From assembly GCA_016710985.1 (NCBI GenBank), contig JADJTX010000035.1, forward strand, positions 1 to 64,000: a stretch of 64,000 bases of DNA, read 5' to 3'. Origin of the DNA: Ignavibacteria bacterium. Its GTDB lineage: Bacteria; Bacteroidota; Ignavibacteria; Tepidaquicellales; Tepidaquicellaceae. The position numbers and the translations under genes are program-made. The notes under the pieces are model-generated. The model was not told the DNA's origin and made no database searches. It worked only from the letters and a program-made list of their open reading frames with translations. Positions 9,950-18,448 of this stretch are shown piece after piece (within the stretch, counting starts at the first letter, position 1; every line of letters begins with the position of its first letter).

Positions 9950-10927
9950 TTACTGACCCTGAAATTTTTCATAAGCATCTATAATATCTTTCACGAGTTT
10001 ATGTCTTACCACATCTGATTTTTCAAAATACAGAAATGAAATGTCTTCAACATTCTTTAATATATGCTGTATCTGAACAAGTCCTGACTGGTCTCGTTTT
10101 GGCAGGTCAATCTGAGTTATGTCTCCTGTAATTATCGCTTTAGAATTTGGTCCTAGTCTCGTCAGAAACATTTTCATCTGAAGAGCCGTTGAGTTTTGAG
10201 CTTCATCTAATATGACAAATGCATTATTAAGAGTTCTTCCGCGCATGTAAGCCAATGGTATTACTTCAATTATATTTTTTTCAATATAGCCTTCCAGTTT
10301 TTCCAGTGTCACCATATCTTCTAATGCATCATAAAGCGGCCTTAAATAAGGATCAACTTTTTCCGATAGATCTCCCGGAAGAAATCCAAGGCTTTCTCCG
10401 GCTTCTACTGCAGGTCTTGTAAGCACTATTTTATTTACTTCCTTATTCTTAAGAGCAGCTAATGCAAAAGCAACCGCAAGGTACGTTTTGCCAGTTCCGG
10501 CGGGACCAATGGCAAATACAATATCATTTTCCTTTTCCATTTTCAAATATTCAGACTGGTTGGGAGTGCGGGGTTTTATAAAATCATTTTTTCTTGAAAT
10601 TATTACGTCATTAATTTCATTCGGCGCAAACCCAAAACTCTTTTTAAGTCTTTTGGCATCATCTTTAGTATGAACGAGATCCAGCACAAGTTTTACGTCT
10701 TTTTGAGAAATTTCTCCCTGCCTTTTTTGTAAAAAAATAAGTTCGTTAAAGACCTTTTCAATGGTCTTCAGTTCATCCTGCTCACCTTTTAAATACACAG
10801 TATTACCTCTCAGGACAATTGTAGAATCGAAATAATCTTTTATTATATTCAGGTTACTTTCATTTACACCGGCAAAATTTAACAGGTCTATGCCATTCAG
10901 AGAAATTGTGAAGTCAATAATATTCAT
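9950..10927 (-). CDS. phoH: PhoH-family ATPase (PhoH-like)
   Basis: 325 residues, intact. Residues 1-110 form a KH-like N-terminal domain; the PhoH ATPase follows, with Walker A GPAGTGKTYLA, TRPAVEAGESLGFLPGD, Walker B ILDEAQNST and the TGDITQIDLP sensor region. PhoH2-type cytosolic proteins are linked to RNA metabolism (ribosome assembly or RNase association in other bacteria). In many FCB genomes phoH stands near ybeY; it does not here. Start ATG at 10927; a terminator for the upstream LysM gene lies just before it. Confidence 0.92.
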   Translation of the reverse strand: MNIIDFTISLNGIDLLNFAGVNESNLNIIKDYFDSTIVLRGNTVYLKGEQDELKTIEKVFNELIFLQKRQGEISQKDVKLVLDLVHTKDDAKRLKKSFGFAPNEINDVIISRKNDFIKPRTPNQSEYLKMEKENDIVFAIGPAGTGKTYLAVAFALAALKNKEVNKIVLTRPAVEAGESLGFLPGDLSEKVDPYLRPLYDALEDMVTLEKLEGYIEKNIIEVIPLAYMRGRTLNNAFVILDEAQNSTALQMKMFLTRLGPNSKAIITGDITQIDLPKRDQSGLVQIQHILKNVEDISFLYFEKSDVVRHKLVKDIIDAYEKFQGQ

Positions 10928-10951
10928 GGATAAAGTATTCTAAAAATTAAA

Positions 10952-10982
10952 AACCCTTATACTTTCTTCAAGTATAAGGGTT
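10952..10982 (-). terminator. Rho-independent terminator after the LysM protein gene
   Basis: A perfect 13-bp inverted repeat (AACCCTTATACTT and its complement) around a 5-nt loop, followed on the minus strand by TTTAATTTTT. It lies 42 nt beyond the stop of the LysM gene, before phoH. Confidence 0.85.
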
Positions 10983-11024
10983 CTGAAAATATATTTATTG
11001 ATTACCAATATTAAATAATGGTTA

Positions 11025-11876
11025 TTATTTAGTGGTTGGCGGTGTAACTTTTTTTACTTCATTTTTATCGGTTGTTCCTGTATCGCTTGACATTTTTTTC
11101 TTTCTTACTTTTTTGTAAGAACTGGTTTTGCTTAATGCTTCTGTTTTTTGAGCATCTGTCAAAGCAGGAATTTTCAATACTTGTCCCGGATAAATAAGAT
11201 TTGGATTAGGAATGGTAGTTTTTACTTTTGGTGGAGCGCTAACTACGCCATTCTTATTCGCATCCCAGATAGCAGGCCATAATCTTGAATTACCATAGAT
11301 TTTGCTCATACCGGCAATCTTTGATAAGCAATCGCCTTTTACAACTGTATAACCTTCTGTTTTTGGAGCTAAGGCTTTACAATCAGCAACTTTCTTTTTC
11401 ATTGCATTGTATCTGTCCCAGAATTCAGGAAGACATTTCATTCTTGCATTGATACCAGCATCTGTCAGATAAGGCCATACGTCTTTTTCAAATGCTGCTG
11501 CATCATCCGGTCCTTTGCAAGCTGCAATTTTTTTCTCTGCATCAGCAAATTTTCCTTTGTACTCTTCGTACTGTGATCTGGAACCAACTGCTGCCCAAAC
11601 TGCGTTAACTGAATTTTCAGCTTCGTTTGTTCTTGTTTGTAAACCAAATTTCAATTGCTCTACTTCTGTGTTTAAAGTAGCTAATTGAGCTGTTAAATCG
11701 GCTTTCTTGGCGGTGTATTCATCCATTTGTGCTTGCCACTGATCTGAATCCATTTCCTCTTCAGATGACATGTCATCATCATCATCATCGTCGTCGTCTT
11801 GTGCAAATACTGATGAATTAGCAAATACTGCCAAGGAGAAAACCATCATAAATACTAATAATTTATGAAATTTCAT
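11025..11876 (-). CDS. Secreted LysM-domain protein with poly-Asp stretch and coiled coil
   Basis: 283 residues. Sec signal peptide (MKFHKLLVFMMVFSLAVFA...FAQ, cleavage near residue 25), then nine consecutive Asp and an acidic linker, a coiled-coil segment (about 50-85), a middle alpha region with four Cys, and a LysM domain near 173-240 (YTVVKGDCLSKIAG, YGNSRLWPAIWDAN, NPNLIYPGQVLKIP). The last 45 residues are basic. LysM binds peptidoglycan, so it is a periplasmic cell-wall-associated protein. A strong ribosome site (AAGGAGATTTT) precedes the ATG. The small coiled-coil lipoprotein is just upstream, probably the same operon. The Asp run is encoded by a GAT/GAC microsatellite and could vary in length. 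Confidence 0.85.
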   Translation of the reverse strand: MKFHKLLVFMMVFSLAVFANSSVFAQDDDDDDDDDMSSEEEMDSDQWQAQMDEYTAKKADLTAQLATLNTEVEQLKFGLQTRTNEAENSVNAVWAAVGSRSQYEEYKGKFADAEKKIAACKGPDDAAAFEKDVWPYLTDAGINARMKCLPEFWDRYNAMKKKVADCKALAPKTEGYTVVKGDCLSKIAGMSKIYGNSRLWPAIWDANKNGVVSAPPKVKTTIPNPNLIYPGQVLKIPALTDAQKTEALSKTSSYKKVRKKKMSSDTGTTDKNEVKKVTPPTTK

Positions 11877-11942
11877 TTTTAAAAATCTCCTTTTGTTTTT
11901 TAAGTTTTAATTAAAATTGTTTTTAAAAAAATTTACAAAAAA

Positions 11943-12206
11943 TTACGGGCAATTTCTTCTTATGCCTTCAGCAATTCCTTGCCATTCCTTAACTTTTGCT
12001 TCTTGATCAGCAATTTGCTTTTGCAATCCTGACTTCTCGTCATTCTTTGCATTGACCTGTGATTGAAGTGCGTCGACTTCTGCTTTCAAGTCATTTAATT
12101 GTTGCATTTCTTCTTCACTTACACCACCGCAACCGACTAAGAATGTTGACCCAGTCAAAGCTACTACTGTAAGTAAAATGAAAAACAAGTTCTTCATTTT
12201 TGCCAT
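11943..12206 (-). CDS. Small coiled-coil lipoprotein (Lpp-like)
   Basis: 87 residues from the ATG at 12206. I chose this start because AGGAGGTTTT lies 4 nt upstream (forward 12211-12220) and because MAKMKNLFFILLTVVALTG...LVGC is a textbook lipoprotein signal with lipobox Cys; the reading frame stays open further upstream but lacks such features. The mature part is a heptad-like coiled coil (VSEEEMQQLNDLKAEVDALQ...) ending RRNCP. It resembles the small alpha-helical lipoproteins that accompany LysM or OmpA-type wall-binding proteins; it is not a clear homologue of E. coli Lpp. It lies 66 nt upstream of the LysM gene, same strand. Confidence 0.8.
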   Translation of the reverse strand: MAKMKNLFFILLTVVALTGSTFLVGCGGVSEEEMQQLNDLKAEVDALQSQVNAKNDEKSGLQKQIADQEAKVKEWQGIAEGIRRNCP

Positions 12207-12311
12207 TTTTAAAACCTCCTGATTTTTGATTGGCATATTTATAAATAGGGTTAATTTAAGTAGTTCAAAAATAAACTTATTAATTTTGTTTGTCAAGTCA
12301 TATTCTAAAAA

Positions 12312-12370
12312 ATTAGACACTTTCTTTATAATATTATTAAGAAATCTTAATATTTAAAAAAGTGTCTAAT
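12312..12370 (-). terminator. Long-stem inverted repeat, probable terminator
   Basis: A 12-bp perfect outer stem (ATTAGACACTTT with its complement) encloses 35 nt that can pair further (AATATTA/TAATATT). On the minus strand it is followed by a T-rich tract. It sits 24 nt beyond the stop of the secreted protein gene at 12394 and ahead of the small lipoprotein, so it separates the two transcripts. Confidence 0.6.
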
Positions 12371-12393
12371 AAAAAAGACAATCTGTGTAGATT

Positions 12394-12942
12394 CTATCGA
12401 ATTGAGAAGAAATCACCTATAAAACTCCTCTCGCTAACATCATCCGCATCAAATTCATTACTCCGATTACCTGATATAACCTTCAAAACCAGTTCATAAC
12501 TCGGTAACTGGAATCCATTATCGGACTTCTTTAGATAGTAATCCAGCAGATCAATTCCAACCTGATAATTAGCATCTCTCATAAATTTTGCAAAACAAAA
12601 ACTTCCAACTACTTTGTTACTCCATTCATAGCCATATGCTATCTTCAAATAATATAGTCCTTCAGGTATGTTACTTATATAGCAAACACTGCCCGCGCTT
12701 ATGAAAACAGACCTGATGCATTCATTTGTATAATTACTCATTATTTTTATCACTACATCTGTCGAACCGGTTGCATCAATCTTTAAAAAATTGTCGAGAT
12801 TGGTATTGTGTATTGATTTACAGGTTATGCATTCGGGCTTGTCCCCTGTATTGATCACAATACTGTAATAATTATTTTCGTCATCCTGGCTAAATGCTAA
12901 GAGTGGAAATATTGCAATAAAAATTAACGTACAAAGCTTCAT
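12394..12942 (-). CDS. Secreted protein of unknown function
   Basis: 182 residues with a Sec signal peptide (MKLCTLIFIAIFPLLAFSQ) and no lipobox. The mature part is beta-rich with four Cys between about 38 and 87 (C..C and C...C pairs: PECITCK, NECIRSV, SVCYIS), which could form disulfides in the periplasm, and a helical C-terminus. I recognise no family. It follows the serine protease gene by 54 nt on the same strand, so it may be a co-expressed envelope protein. Confidence 0.65.
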   Translation of the reverse strand: MKLCTLIFIAIFPLLAFSQDDENNYYSIVINTGDKPECITCKSIHNTNLDNFLKIDATGSTDVVIKIMSNYTNECIRSVFISAGSVCYISNIPEGLYYLKIAYGYEWSNKVVGSFCFAKFMRDANYQVGIDLLDYYLKKSDNGFQLPSYELVLKVISGNRSNEFDADDVSERSFIGDFFSIR

Positions 12943-12996
12943 ATTTGTTGTAGTTCGATTACGATTAAAAAATGATTTAACAACAGGTTGTTTTAT

Positions 12997-14271
12997 TTAG
13001 AAAATAAAATTTATTCCTATCGCTGGTGATACCAATCCAAAAGGTTCGTTTTCTGTTAAGAAAACATAATCAAATGGCACATTTATACTTACAGAAGCAT
13101 TTTGTATAATTCTAAATTCAATTCCACCAAAAAATGAAGCAAGTAGTAAGTTTTGCGCTTTGTCAATTTTTATTAGTGCCGTATCACTTGAATAACTACT
13201 TTCCTTATTATGTACTAATTGCGAATAAGCCAACCCTACACCGAAACCGAAATTTACTTTTAGTCTTTCTTCAGAGGTTTTGAAGAATAGATCTCCTCTA
13301 TAGAAATCTAATTTAAGTTTATTATTATTAATTGTATTCTTAAGATTATTATTCTGATAAAGTAACCCCATACCAACATAACTATTGAACATATAAGCAA
13401 AAGAAATTGAATATGAATCATCAAACTTTACATTTTCAGGAAAATCATTTGTTAAAACTGAAGTATTGAAAATATAACTTGCATTTATATTATAATTACT
13501 TGGGTCAAATCCATAATCAATATACTGCTTATTCTCAAAAGATTCAGGATTTTTTACAGTTGACGGAGATGTCGAATGATTTGGAGAAACAGTCTCTACT
13601 ATTATGACTTTGTTTACTCTTTTTTGGAATTCAAGAAGTGTAATTGGTTTGTATGATCTATTCAGTAATTGACTTACATATTTTGATGGAATTGCATAAT
13701 TTAAATTTTGACCTTCTTCGTTGCTTGCAAAAGTAACACCAATCAGATTTCCTAAATCATCGAATAACGCTCCCCCGCTGCTCCCGGGTGAAATTGGATT
13801 AGTGATTTGAAAAAAATAGTCTTTATCATCTGATAATATGTTGCTGATTATCCCATCCGATATTGTATTTTGAACGCCTAATGGAGAACCTATCGCATAA
13901 CATTTATCTCCAATACTTACATCATCAGAAGATGATAAATCAACATGCTCATCAGTATTCAAAAATGATTTCAAAAGTGCTAAATCAAAGTCTTCGGTAT
14001 AATTATAAATATAGTTTGCATCTGAAACAGCTCCATCGGAATAAAAAACCTTTGCATAAAATGCGTTTTTTATTACGTGATAATTAGTAACTATCAGACC
14101 TTCCGAATTAATTAAGAAGCCGCTTCCTCTTGAAGTTGGTTTTTTATTTCTGTCATATATTTCTATATATACAACCTTAGATGTGTTCTTGTCATAAATT
14201 TCTTTAGCTGTTTTTTGTGAGTATAAATTTCTAATAATAAAAATGAAATTATTATAAAAAAATATTTTCAT
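12997..14271 (-). CDS. Trypsin-like (S1C/HtrA-type) serine protease with a C-terminal beta-barrel-like domain
   Basis: 424 residues. Residues 30-205 form a trypsin-like protease with an intact triad: His65 (VTNYHV), Asp96 (DFDLALL) and Ser165 (SPGSSGGAL), plus the IGSPLGVQNTISDGIIS loop of DegP-type enzymes. There is no PDZ domain. Residues about 265-424 are alternating amphipathic strands (NINASYIFNTSV, SISFAYMFNSYVGMGLLYQ, VNFGFGVGLAYS) ending in NFIF, a terminal Phe as in outer-membrane barrels. The N-terminus looks like a weak signal peptide (cleavage near LYSQ). Probably an envelope protease tethered to the outer membrane by its own small barrel; the barrel is inference. It lies downstream of the five-gene envelope cassette. 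Confidence 0.75.
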   Translation of the reverse strand: MKIFFYNNFIFIIRNLYSQKTAKEIYDKNTSKVVYIEIYDRNKKPTSRGSGFLINSEGLIVTNYHVIKNAFYAKVFYSDGAVSDANYIYNYTEDFDLALLKSFLNTDEHVDLSSSDDVSIGDKCYAIGSPLGVQNTISDGIISNILSDDKDYFFQITNPISPGSSGGALFDDLGNLIGVTFASNEEGQNLNYAIPSKYVSQLLNRSYKPITLLEFQKRVNKVIIVETVSPNHSTSPSTVKNPESFENKQYIDYGFDPSNYNINASYIFNTSVLTNDFPENVKFDDSYSISFAYMFNSYVGMGLLYQNNNLKNTINNNKLKLDFYRGDLFFKTSEERLKVNFGFGVGLAYSQLVHNKESSYSSDTALIKIDKAQNLLLASFFGGIEFRIIQNASVSINVPFDYVFLTENEPFGLVSPAIGINFIF

Positions 14272-14377
14272 ATACTTTTTAAATTTTTAAATCTTTGTAA
14301 TAACTTATTCTAAGGGAATATTGGTACCTATAGTAATTAAATTATTATTAAGGAGTAGAAGTGGAACTGGATAATAA

Positions 14378-15660
14378 TTAATAAATACTTTTATCGAAGA
14401 AGTCTCCAACTTTAATACGGGCATTAATAAAAGCGCTTATTATTCCAAAGTTATTATTAGGAGTGCTTCCAAATCTAATAGATGGTCCAAAACCAAAAGC
14501 CTTGTTCGCAAAACCTGGCCATGGACTATCCAGATAAAGTTCTGTAAGAATTTGAAAATCCCTTTTCCCGGGGAACGTTGCATCCATTCTAAAATCAAAT
14601 ATAAAATCATCAATTTTCATTTCTCTTCCGACATAACCAAGATGATATTCTCCAAACTGCTTTGCAAAATAAAATTTTGCTCGAGTTGAATTATAAAAAA
14701 TTAAATTTGGAGTTCTGATTTCAAATCCAAAATGCTGACCTCTTACTATGTTGTTTCTCATTGGCTCTCCAGTAACTTCATTTAAAACTATAATGGGAGG
14801 ATCATTTATACCATCCAATGTGTCAATGGTAGCAAAATAAGAAACTCTGATCACAGGAAGTTCCATTGCAAAATCAATTCCTAAGTGAGGAGTGAATAGA
14901 TTGTTCCAATTTCCCAACCAAGAGTTTGGGGATTCTATTTCCTGATTTGAACCGGAGGAATATTTTAAAACAAACTCTTTTACATGGGATGTAACAGAAA
15001 CATTGAATAAAGCTAAGTGCAGACCTCCTGAAACAAAATCAGTTTCCATTGGACCTGAATAAGGAGTGCCAAATCCAACCGTTAATCCAACTCCTGCACC
15101 ATAAGCAAGAGGAATTCCTAAGGGATCACCACCGAAAGCCTGGAAATACGGATTTACATAATAGTCAAGCGAGCTTAGATTCATGTATTGATTATCAAAA
15201 GTCGTTCTTATATTCCAATTTGCGGCAATACGTTCAGGTATATATGTGAGCGGAGCCCAAATTTTGTTTGTTTGGGTTTTTGTATAGTTGGAACATCAAC
15301 ATCTCCAGTACTTATGCAACGTGTCCAACCGGTAAATATATTTGAAAGAGTAGCATCAAGATTTCTTTGTTTACCATTACCGAAATCAACTAGTCTCTGA
15401 TCAGGGTTAAAATACACGCTTATAAATTCAGTAGTATTTGTTCCTCCTTGAAGTAATTGTAGCTTGTTATCATTAATATATTTTATTAATTCTTCTCCTT
15501 TTGAATCAAGTGTAAGATTACACCCGGGATTAATTATAAAATCAGATTGGGCAAATCCAGGAATATTAAAACTGATAAATGCTATAAAAGAGAGGATGAA
15601 TAAATTATATTTATTTACATTTTTGTAAGTAGTGACTAAATTAATTAATTTATTAGGCAT
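14378..15660 (-). CDS. Outer-membrane beta-barrel-like protein, one frameshift
   Basis: Two segments join near 15270 (a missing base after KQT; the true frame reads NKIWAPLTYIPERIAANW and on to NQYMNLSSLDYY) to give about 427 residues. There is a signal peptide near residues 18-38 (LFILSFIAFISFNIPGFAQ), then a short N-terminal domain with two Cys, then many amphipathic strands (GIPLAYGAGVGLTVGFG, GFGPSIRFGSTPNNNFG, INARIKVGDFF). It reads as an outer-membrane porin-like or secretin-partner barrel; no family recognised. Last gene of a tight minus-strand run beginning at 18346, 57 nt after the preceding gene. Confidence 0.6.
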
Positions 15661-15717
15661 ATTTAAGTTTGAGCTATCTTAAACGAATATTGTTCCTGTT
15701 ATTAGTTATAAAAATTT

Positions 15718-16465
15718 TTATTTTCTTTCTGAATTACTTTTCTTGATGTTACTACCCGATTTTTCATATTCAAGCAGGAGTCTTTGAAAAACTTTGTCAA
15801 GCTTATCAAAATCAAATTCCAGACCCAGAATTTTAACAACTCCCGGAGATTTTCTCAGATCAACTTCAATATCAACAGTTTCCGGCAAAGGAAAATTTTC
15901 ATAATTTTGAATAACATATCCTTCCCCGCTATTTGATTTAAATTCATCAAATTCATTTACATCTTGTTGAGAACTATTGTCCTCATTTCCCGTCCTATTT
16001 GGTGAATTCTTGTCATATGGTTCAAAATATCTCAAATAAACAGAACTATTCTTCCATTGATTTGCCGGTATGACATCTTTTAATTTCTCTTGGGTTTTTG
16101 AAAAGTTCTGATAAATAATTCTGCAATTCTACTTCCTGTATCAGCGGTAAACCTGTAAGTCTAAAATATCTGTTATTACCCTTGATGACAACACTTGCTG
16201 TTGATGTAACCCTGTAAGGGAGTTTATAAATTTTTCCGTCAATGTGTAGTAACAGAGTGTCTCTTACTGTATTTTCTATTTTTGAAACATCTTCGGTAAG
16301 ATAAAATCTAACGTCCTCCAGGACACTTTCAGATAGAATAGTAGTATCTGCATATTGTGAATCATCAATATTTGTCCCGGTTTCCTGAGAAAAACATGAA
16401 TTCGAAAGAATTATCAATAGTATTACTGGGAATAAAATACTTCTATAATTTAATTTTCCTGACAT
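15718..16465 (-). CDS. Secreted protein of unknown function (envelope cassette), one frameshift
   Basis: Two segments join at an A-run near 16094: one fewer A gives LFKTQEKLKDVIPANQW and runs into YLRYFEPYDKNSPNRTG, about 249 residues. Signal peptide at the start (ILFPVILLIILSNSCFSQ), a middle beta region (LLLHIDGKIYKLPYRVTS), then an acidic Asn/Gln-rich linker and a C-terminal helix (FDFDKLDKVFQRLLLEYE). No family recognised. Its ATG overlaps the last base of the preceding gene's stop at 16465, which implies translational coupling and a shared role. Confidence 0.55.
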
Positions 16466-17247
16466 TAATTATTAATTTTCTTTGGTTTTTTCTTTTTAAC
16501 GAGTGTATAATTTATCGGAACTGGTGGAGACGGCACCATAGTATCCGTCATAATTATTCCTATTGGAAATTTAATCTCTTCTCCTCTGCTCCATTTATTT
16601 TTTATATCCTCACTCAAATTGCCAAGAAAAATAGCTTTATTTTTTATTTGGATATGGTATGTTGAACTGTCAAGTTTAACGACATCAATATATAGTGAAG
16701 CTTCAGGAAGTGGTTCAACCTTAACCCAGTTAGCATTCACATCATCAGTTATAGTTACTGCATACAATTTCTTACCCGTACCGTTCGTTAAAAAAAGATT
16801 TTGCATCTGATTATTTGCCTCAATCAAATCAGCACCAGACAGTTGCATAATTGGTGAAGTTTTGTATTCGAATGGCTGGTTCTCTAATACTTTAATAAAA
16901 AATTTATCAACGTATGATTTTGGTAAATCAAAAAAAAATTGAATACTATCATAATTTCCTATTTCAAAAGTAAAAGTCTCCTGGGACTCAAAATCCTTTA
17001 AAAAAGTACTATTTCCATTTAGAAACCCATTAATTTTCCCCGGGTAAAATAGATTATTTCTAGCAGTTGCATTTGAATATTTAATGAATTCTGTAATTGC
17101 TGTTACTGGTATTGTTCTTCCCGCTATAGTGTCGGCTTGTGAATATGATGTTGTTGGTATTGCAAAGTAAGCGAATAATAAACAACTAATTAAAGAATTT
17201 CTTAGGCGTGAAGATATGATATTTTGAACTCGAATATTAACTATCAT
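16465..17247 (-). CDS. Secreted protein of unknown function (envelope cassette)
   Basis: 260 residues, intact. A signal peptide (SLISCLLFAYFAIPTTSYSQ, cleavage near residue 38) is followed by a beta-rich mature domain (FLKDFESQETFTFEIGNYDSI...) and a basic tail (LVKKKKPKKINN). No lipobox. No family recognised. It starts directly after the upstream gene's stop and overlaps the next gene by one base, so the three are one translational unit. Confidence 0.6.
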   Translation of the reverse strand: MIVNIRVQNIISSRLRNSLISCLLFAYFAIPTTSYSQADTIAGRTIPVTAITEFIKYSNATARNNLFYPGKINGFLNGNSTFLKDFESQETFTFEIGNYDSIQFFFDLPKSYVDKFFIKVLENQPFEYKTSPIMQLSGADLIEANNQMQNLFLTNGTGKKLYAVTITDDVNANWVKVEPLPEASLYIDVVKLDSSTYHIQIKNKAIFLGNLSEDIKNKWSRGEEIKFPIGIIMTDTMVPSPPVPINYTLVKKKKPKKINN

Positions 17248-17622
17248 TTATTTAGGAGTCTCACCTTCAATTGTTGTTTTATGACTAGTTCCTTCTTGCT
17301 TTTCAGTTTTAGATTCAGTTGTCTGTCTTTTTTGACCGGCTTTTAGCTCATCTAAATAAGTTGTTTTAACTACTATTTCATCATTATCAACAAATCGATT
17401 ATTTTTACTTAAAGAATCCAAAATAGTTTTCTTAATTCTAATTTCAGAAGTATCGGGTGGAGCCGGTAATAAAGTTTTAGCAATAACAGTATCTGTATCA
17501 CCTGCATTTTTCACTGGAGTTAAAGATAAGTCCGTACCTTTATAAAAAAGTATCGCTATCGCAATAATATACAAAGATTGAAATATTAGAAACTTAGCAT
17601 CGCGTTTATTTCTGCTGACCAT
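17248..17622 (-). CDS. Single-pass membrane protein with periplasmic tail (envelope cassette)
   Basis: 124 residues: a short positively charged N-terminus (MVSRNKRDAK), one hydrophobic helix (FLIFQSLYIIAIAILFY), then about 95 polar residues with Pro-rich and Lys/Glu-rich stretches, predicted periplasmic. The bitopic layout recalls energy-transducing partners of inner-membrane motors, but I see no diagnostic motif. 29 nt after the multi-pass gene upstream and abutting the next gene. Confidence 0.6.
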   Translation of the reverse strand: MVSRNKRDAKFLIFQSLYIIAIAILFYKGTDLSLTPVKNAGDTDTVIAKTLLPAPPDTSEIRIKKTILDSLSKNNRFVDNDEIVVKTTYLDELKAGQKRQTTESKTEKQEGTSHKTTIEGETPK

Positions 17623-17651
17623 TATTTTAAATATTTAAGTTTAAATTTCCG

Positions 17652-18346
17652 TTATGATCTTCCGGTAATCTTAAGAATGTTATCGAGGCTTTTTTCAAAC
17701 TTTTCATCTTTCATACTTTTAATTGTTTCATTCCAGTTATTAATTACTCCGTTAATTTCATTGATTTTAGCCTGATCCGGAAAATTAAGAAATTCAATTT
17801 TTATCTCTTTCAAAGTCTGTGTTTCAGAAAGAATATCGGTATCTCCGGCAATTCCAAGATATTGTATTTCCAATTCATCAAATGCAAACTCGAACAGCTT
17901 TGCAATGGCTAGTATAAACAATGATTTGATTTCAAATGGAACTGCATAATTCAAAAATAGATCTTCAGAACCTTTTCCTAATCCTACTGTAAAAGTATAC
18001 AGCAGCTCCAATAAGGAAAGAAGCGGTTCAATACTGTCAACAAAGCCACTCCATTTATCAATTATTTTGCAGCCTCAATATTTGTTAGCTCACCGTTTCC
18101 TAATTTTAGCTATCAAATTTTTTAACCCAAAAAAAAAACATATGATGAAAACAACATAAGTAATGACAGGATAATACCACAGTTTATTGGTATCTATAGC
18201 AAGTTGGAAATTTGTTTCATGTCCTATTGTAATAAATTCATACATATAACCAAAAATATCGAACCCAATAATACAATAAAAGAAGGATAAAATGATTTGT
18301 ACAAATCACTTTTAATTCTTCTGGTGCTTGTTTCAAGTTTTGCCAT
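17652..18346 (-). CDS. Inner-membrane protein, first gene of the envelope cassette, frameshifted
   Basis: From ATG 18346 the product reads MAKLETSTRRIKSDLYKSFY, a first membrane helix (PSFIVLLGSIFGYMYEF), a periplasmic loop, a second helix (YYPVITYVVFIICFFFGLK), a basic patch, then ELTNIEAAK, IIDKWSGFVDSIEPLLSLL, ELLYTFTVGLGKGSEDLFL and a soluble C-terminal region ending DNILKITGRS. About 230 residues once indels near 18245, 18105 and 18065 are bridged. Two N-terminal helices followed by a cytoplasmic domain recalls GldL-like proteins only in topology; there is no sequence motif to support that name. It heads five closely spaced genes ending with an outer-membrane barrel. Confidence 0.55.
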
Positions 18347-18448
18347 TGTTGTTTAGTATATTTTTTAATTAATCGAAAAGAAAAATAATTAAATAAATTA
18401 TAACAATCAAAGCATCTTATATTCTGTTTGTCAATTCATACATCATAT

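Noticed and set aside
14378..18346. Naming the cassette genes gldL, gldM, porP or similar
   Set aside because: Only topology is similar; I see none of the sequence motifs, so a name would be invention.
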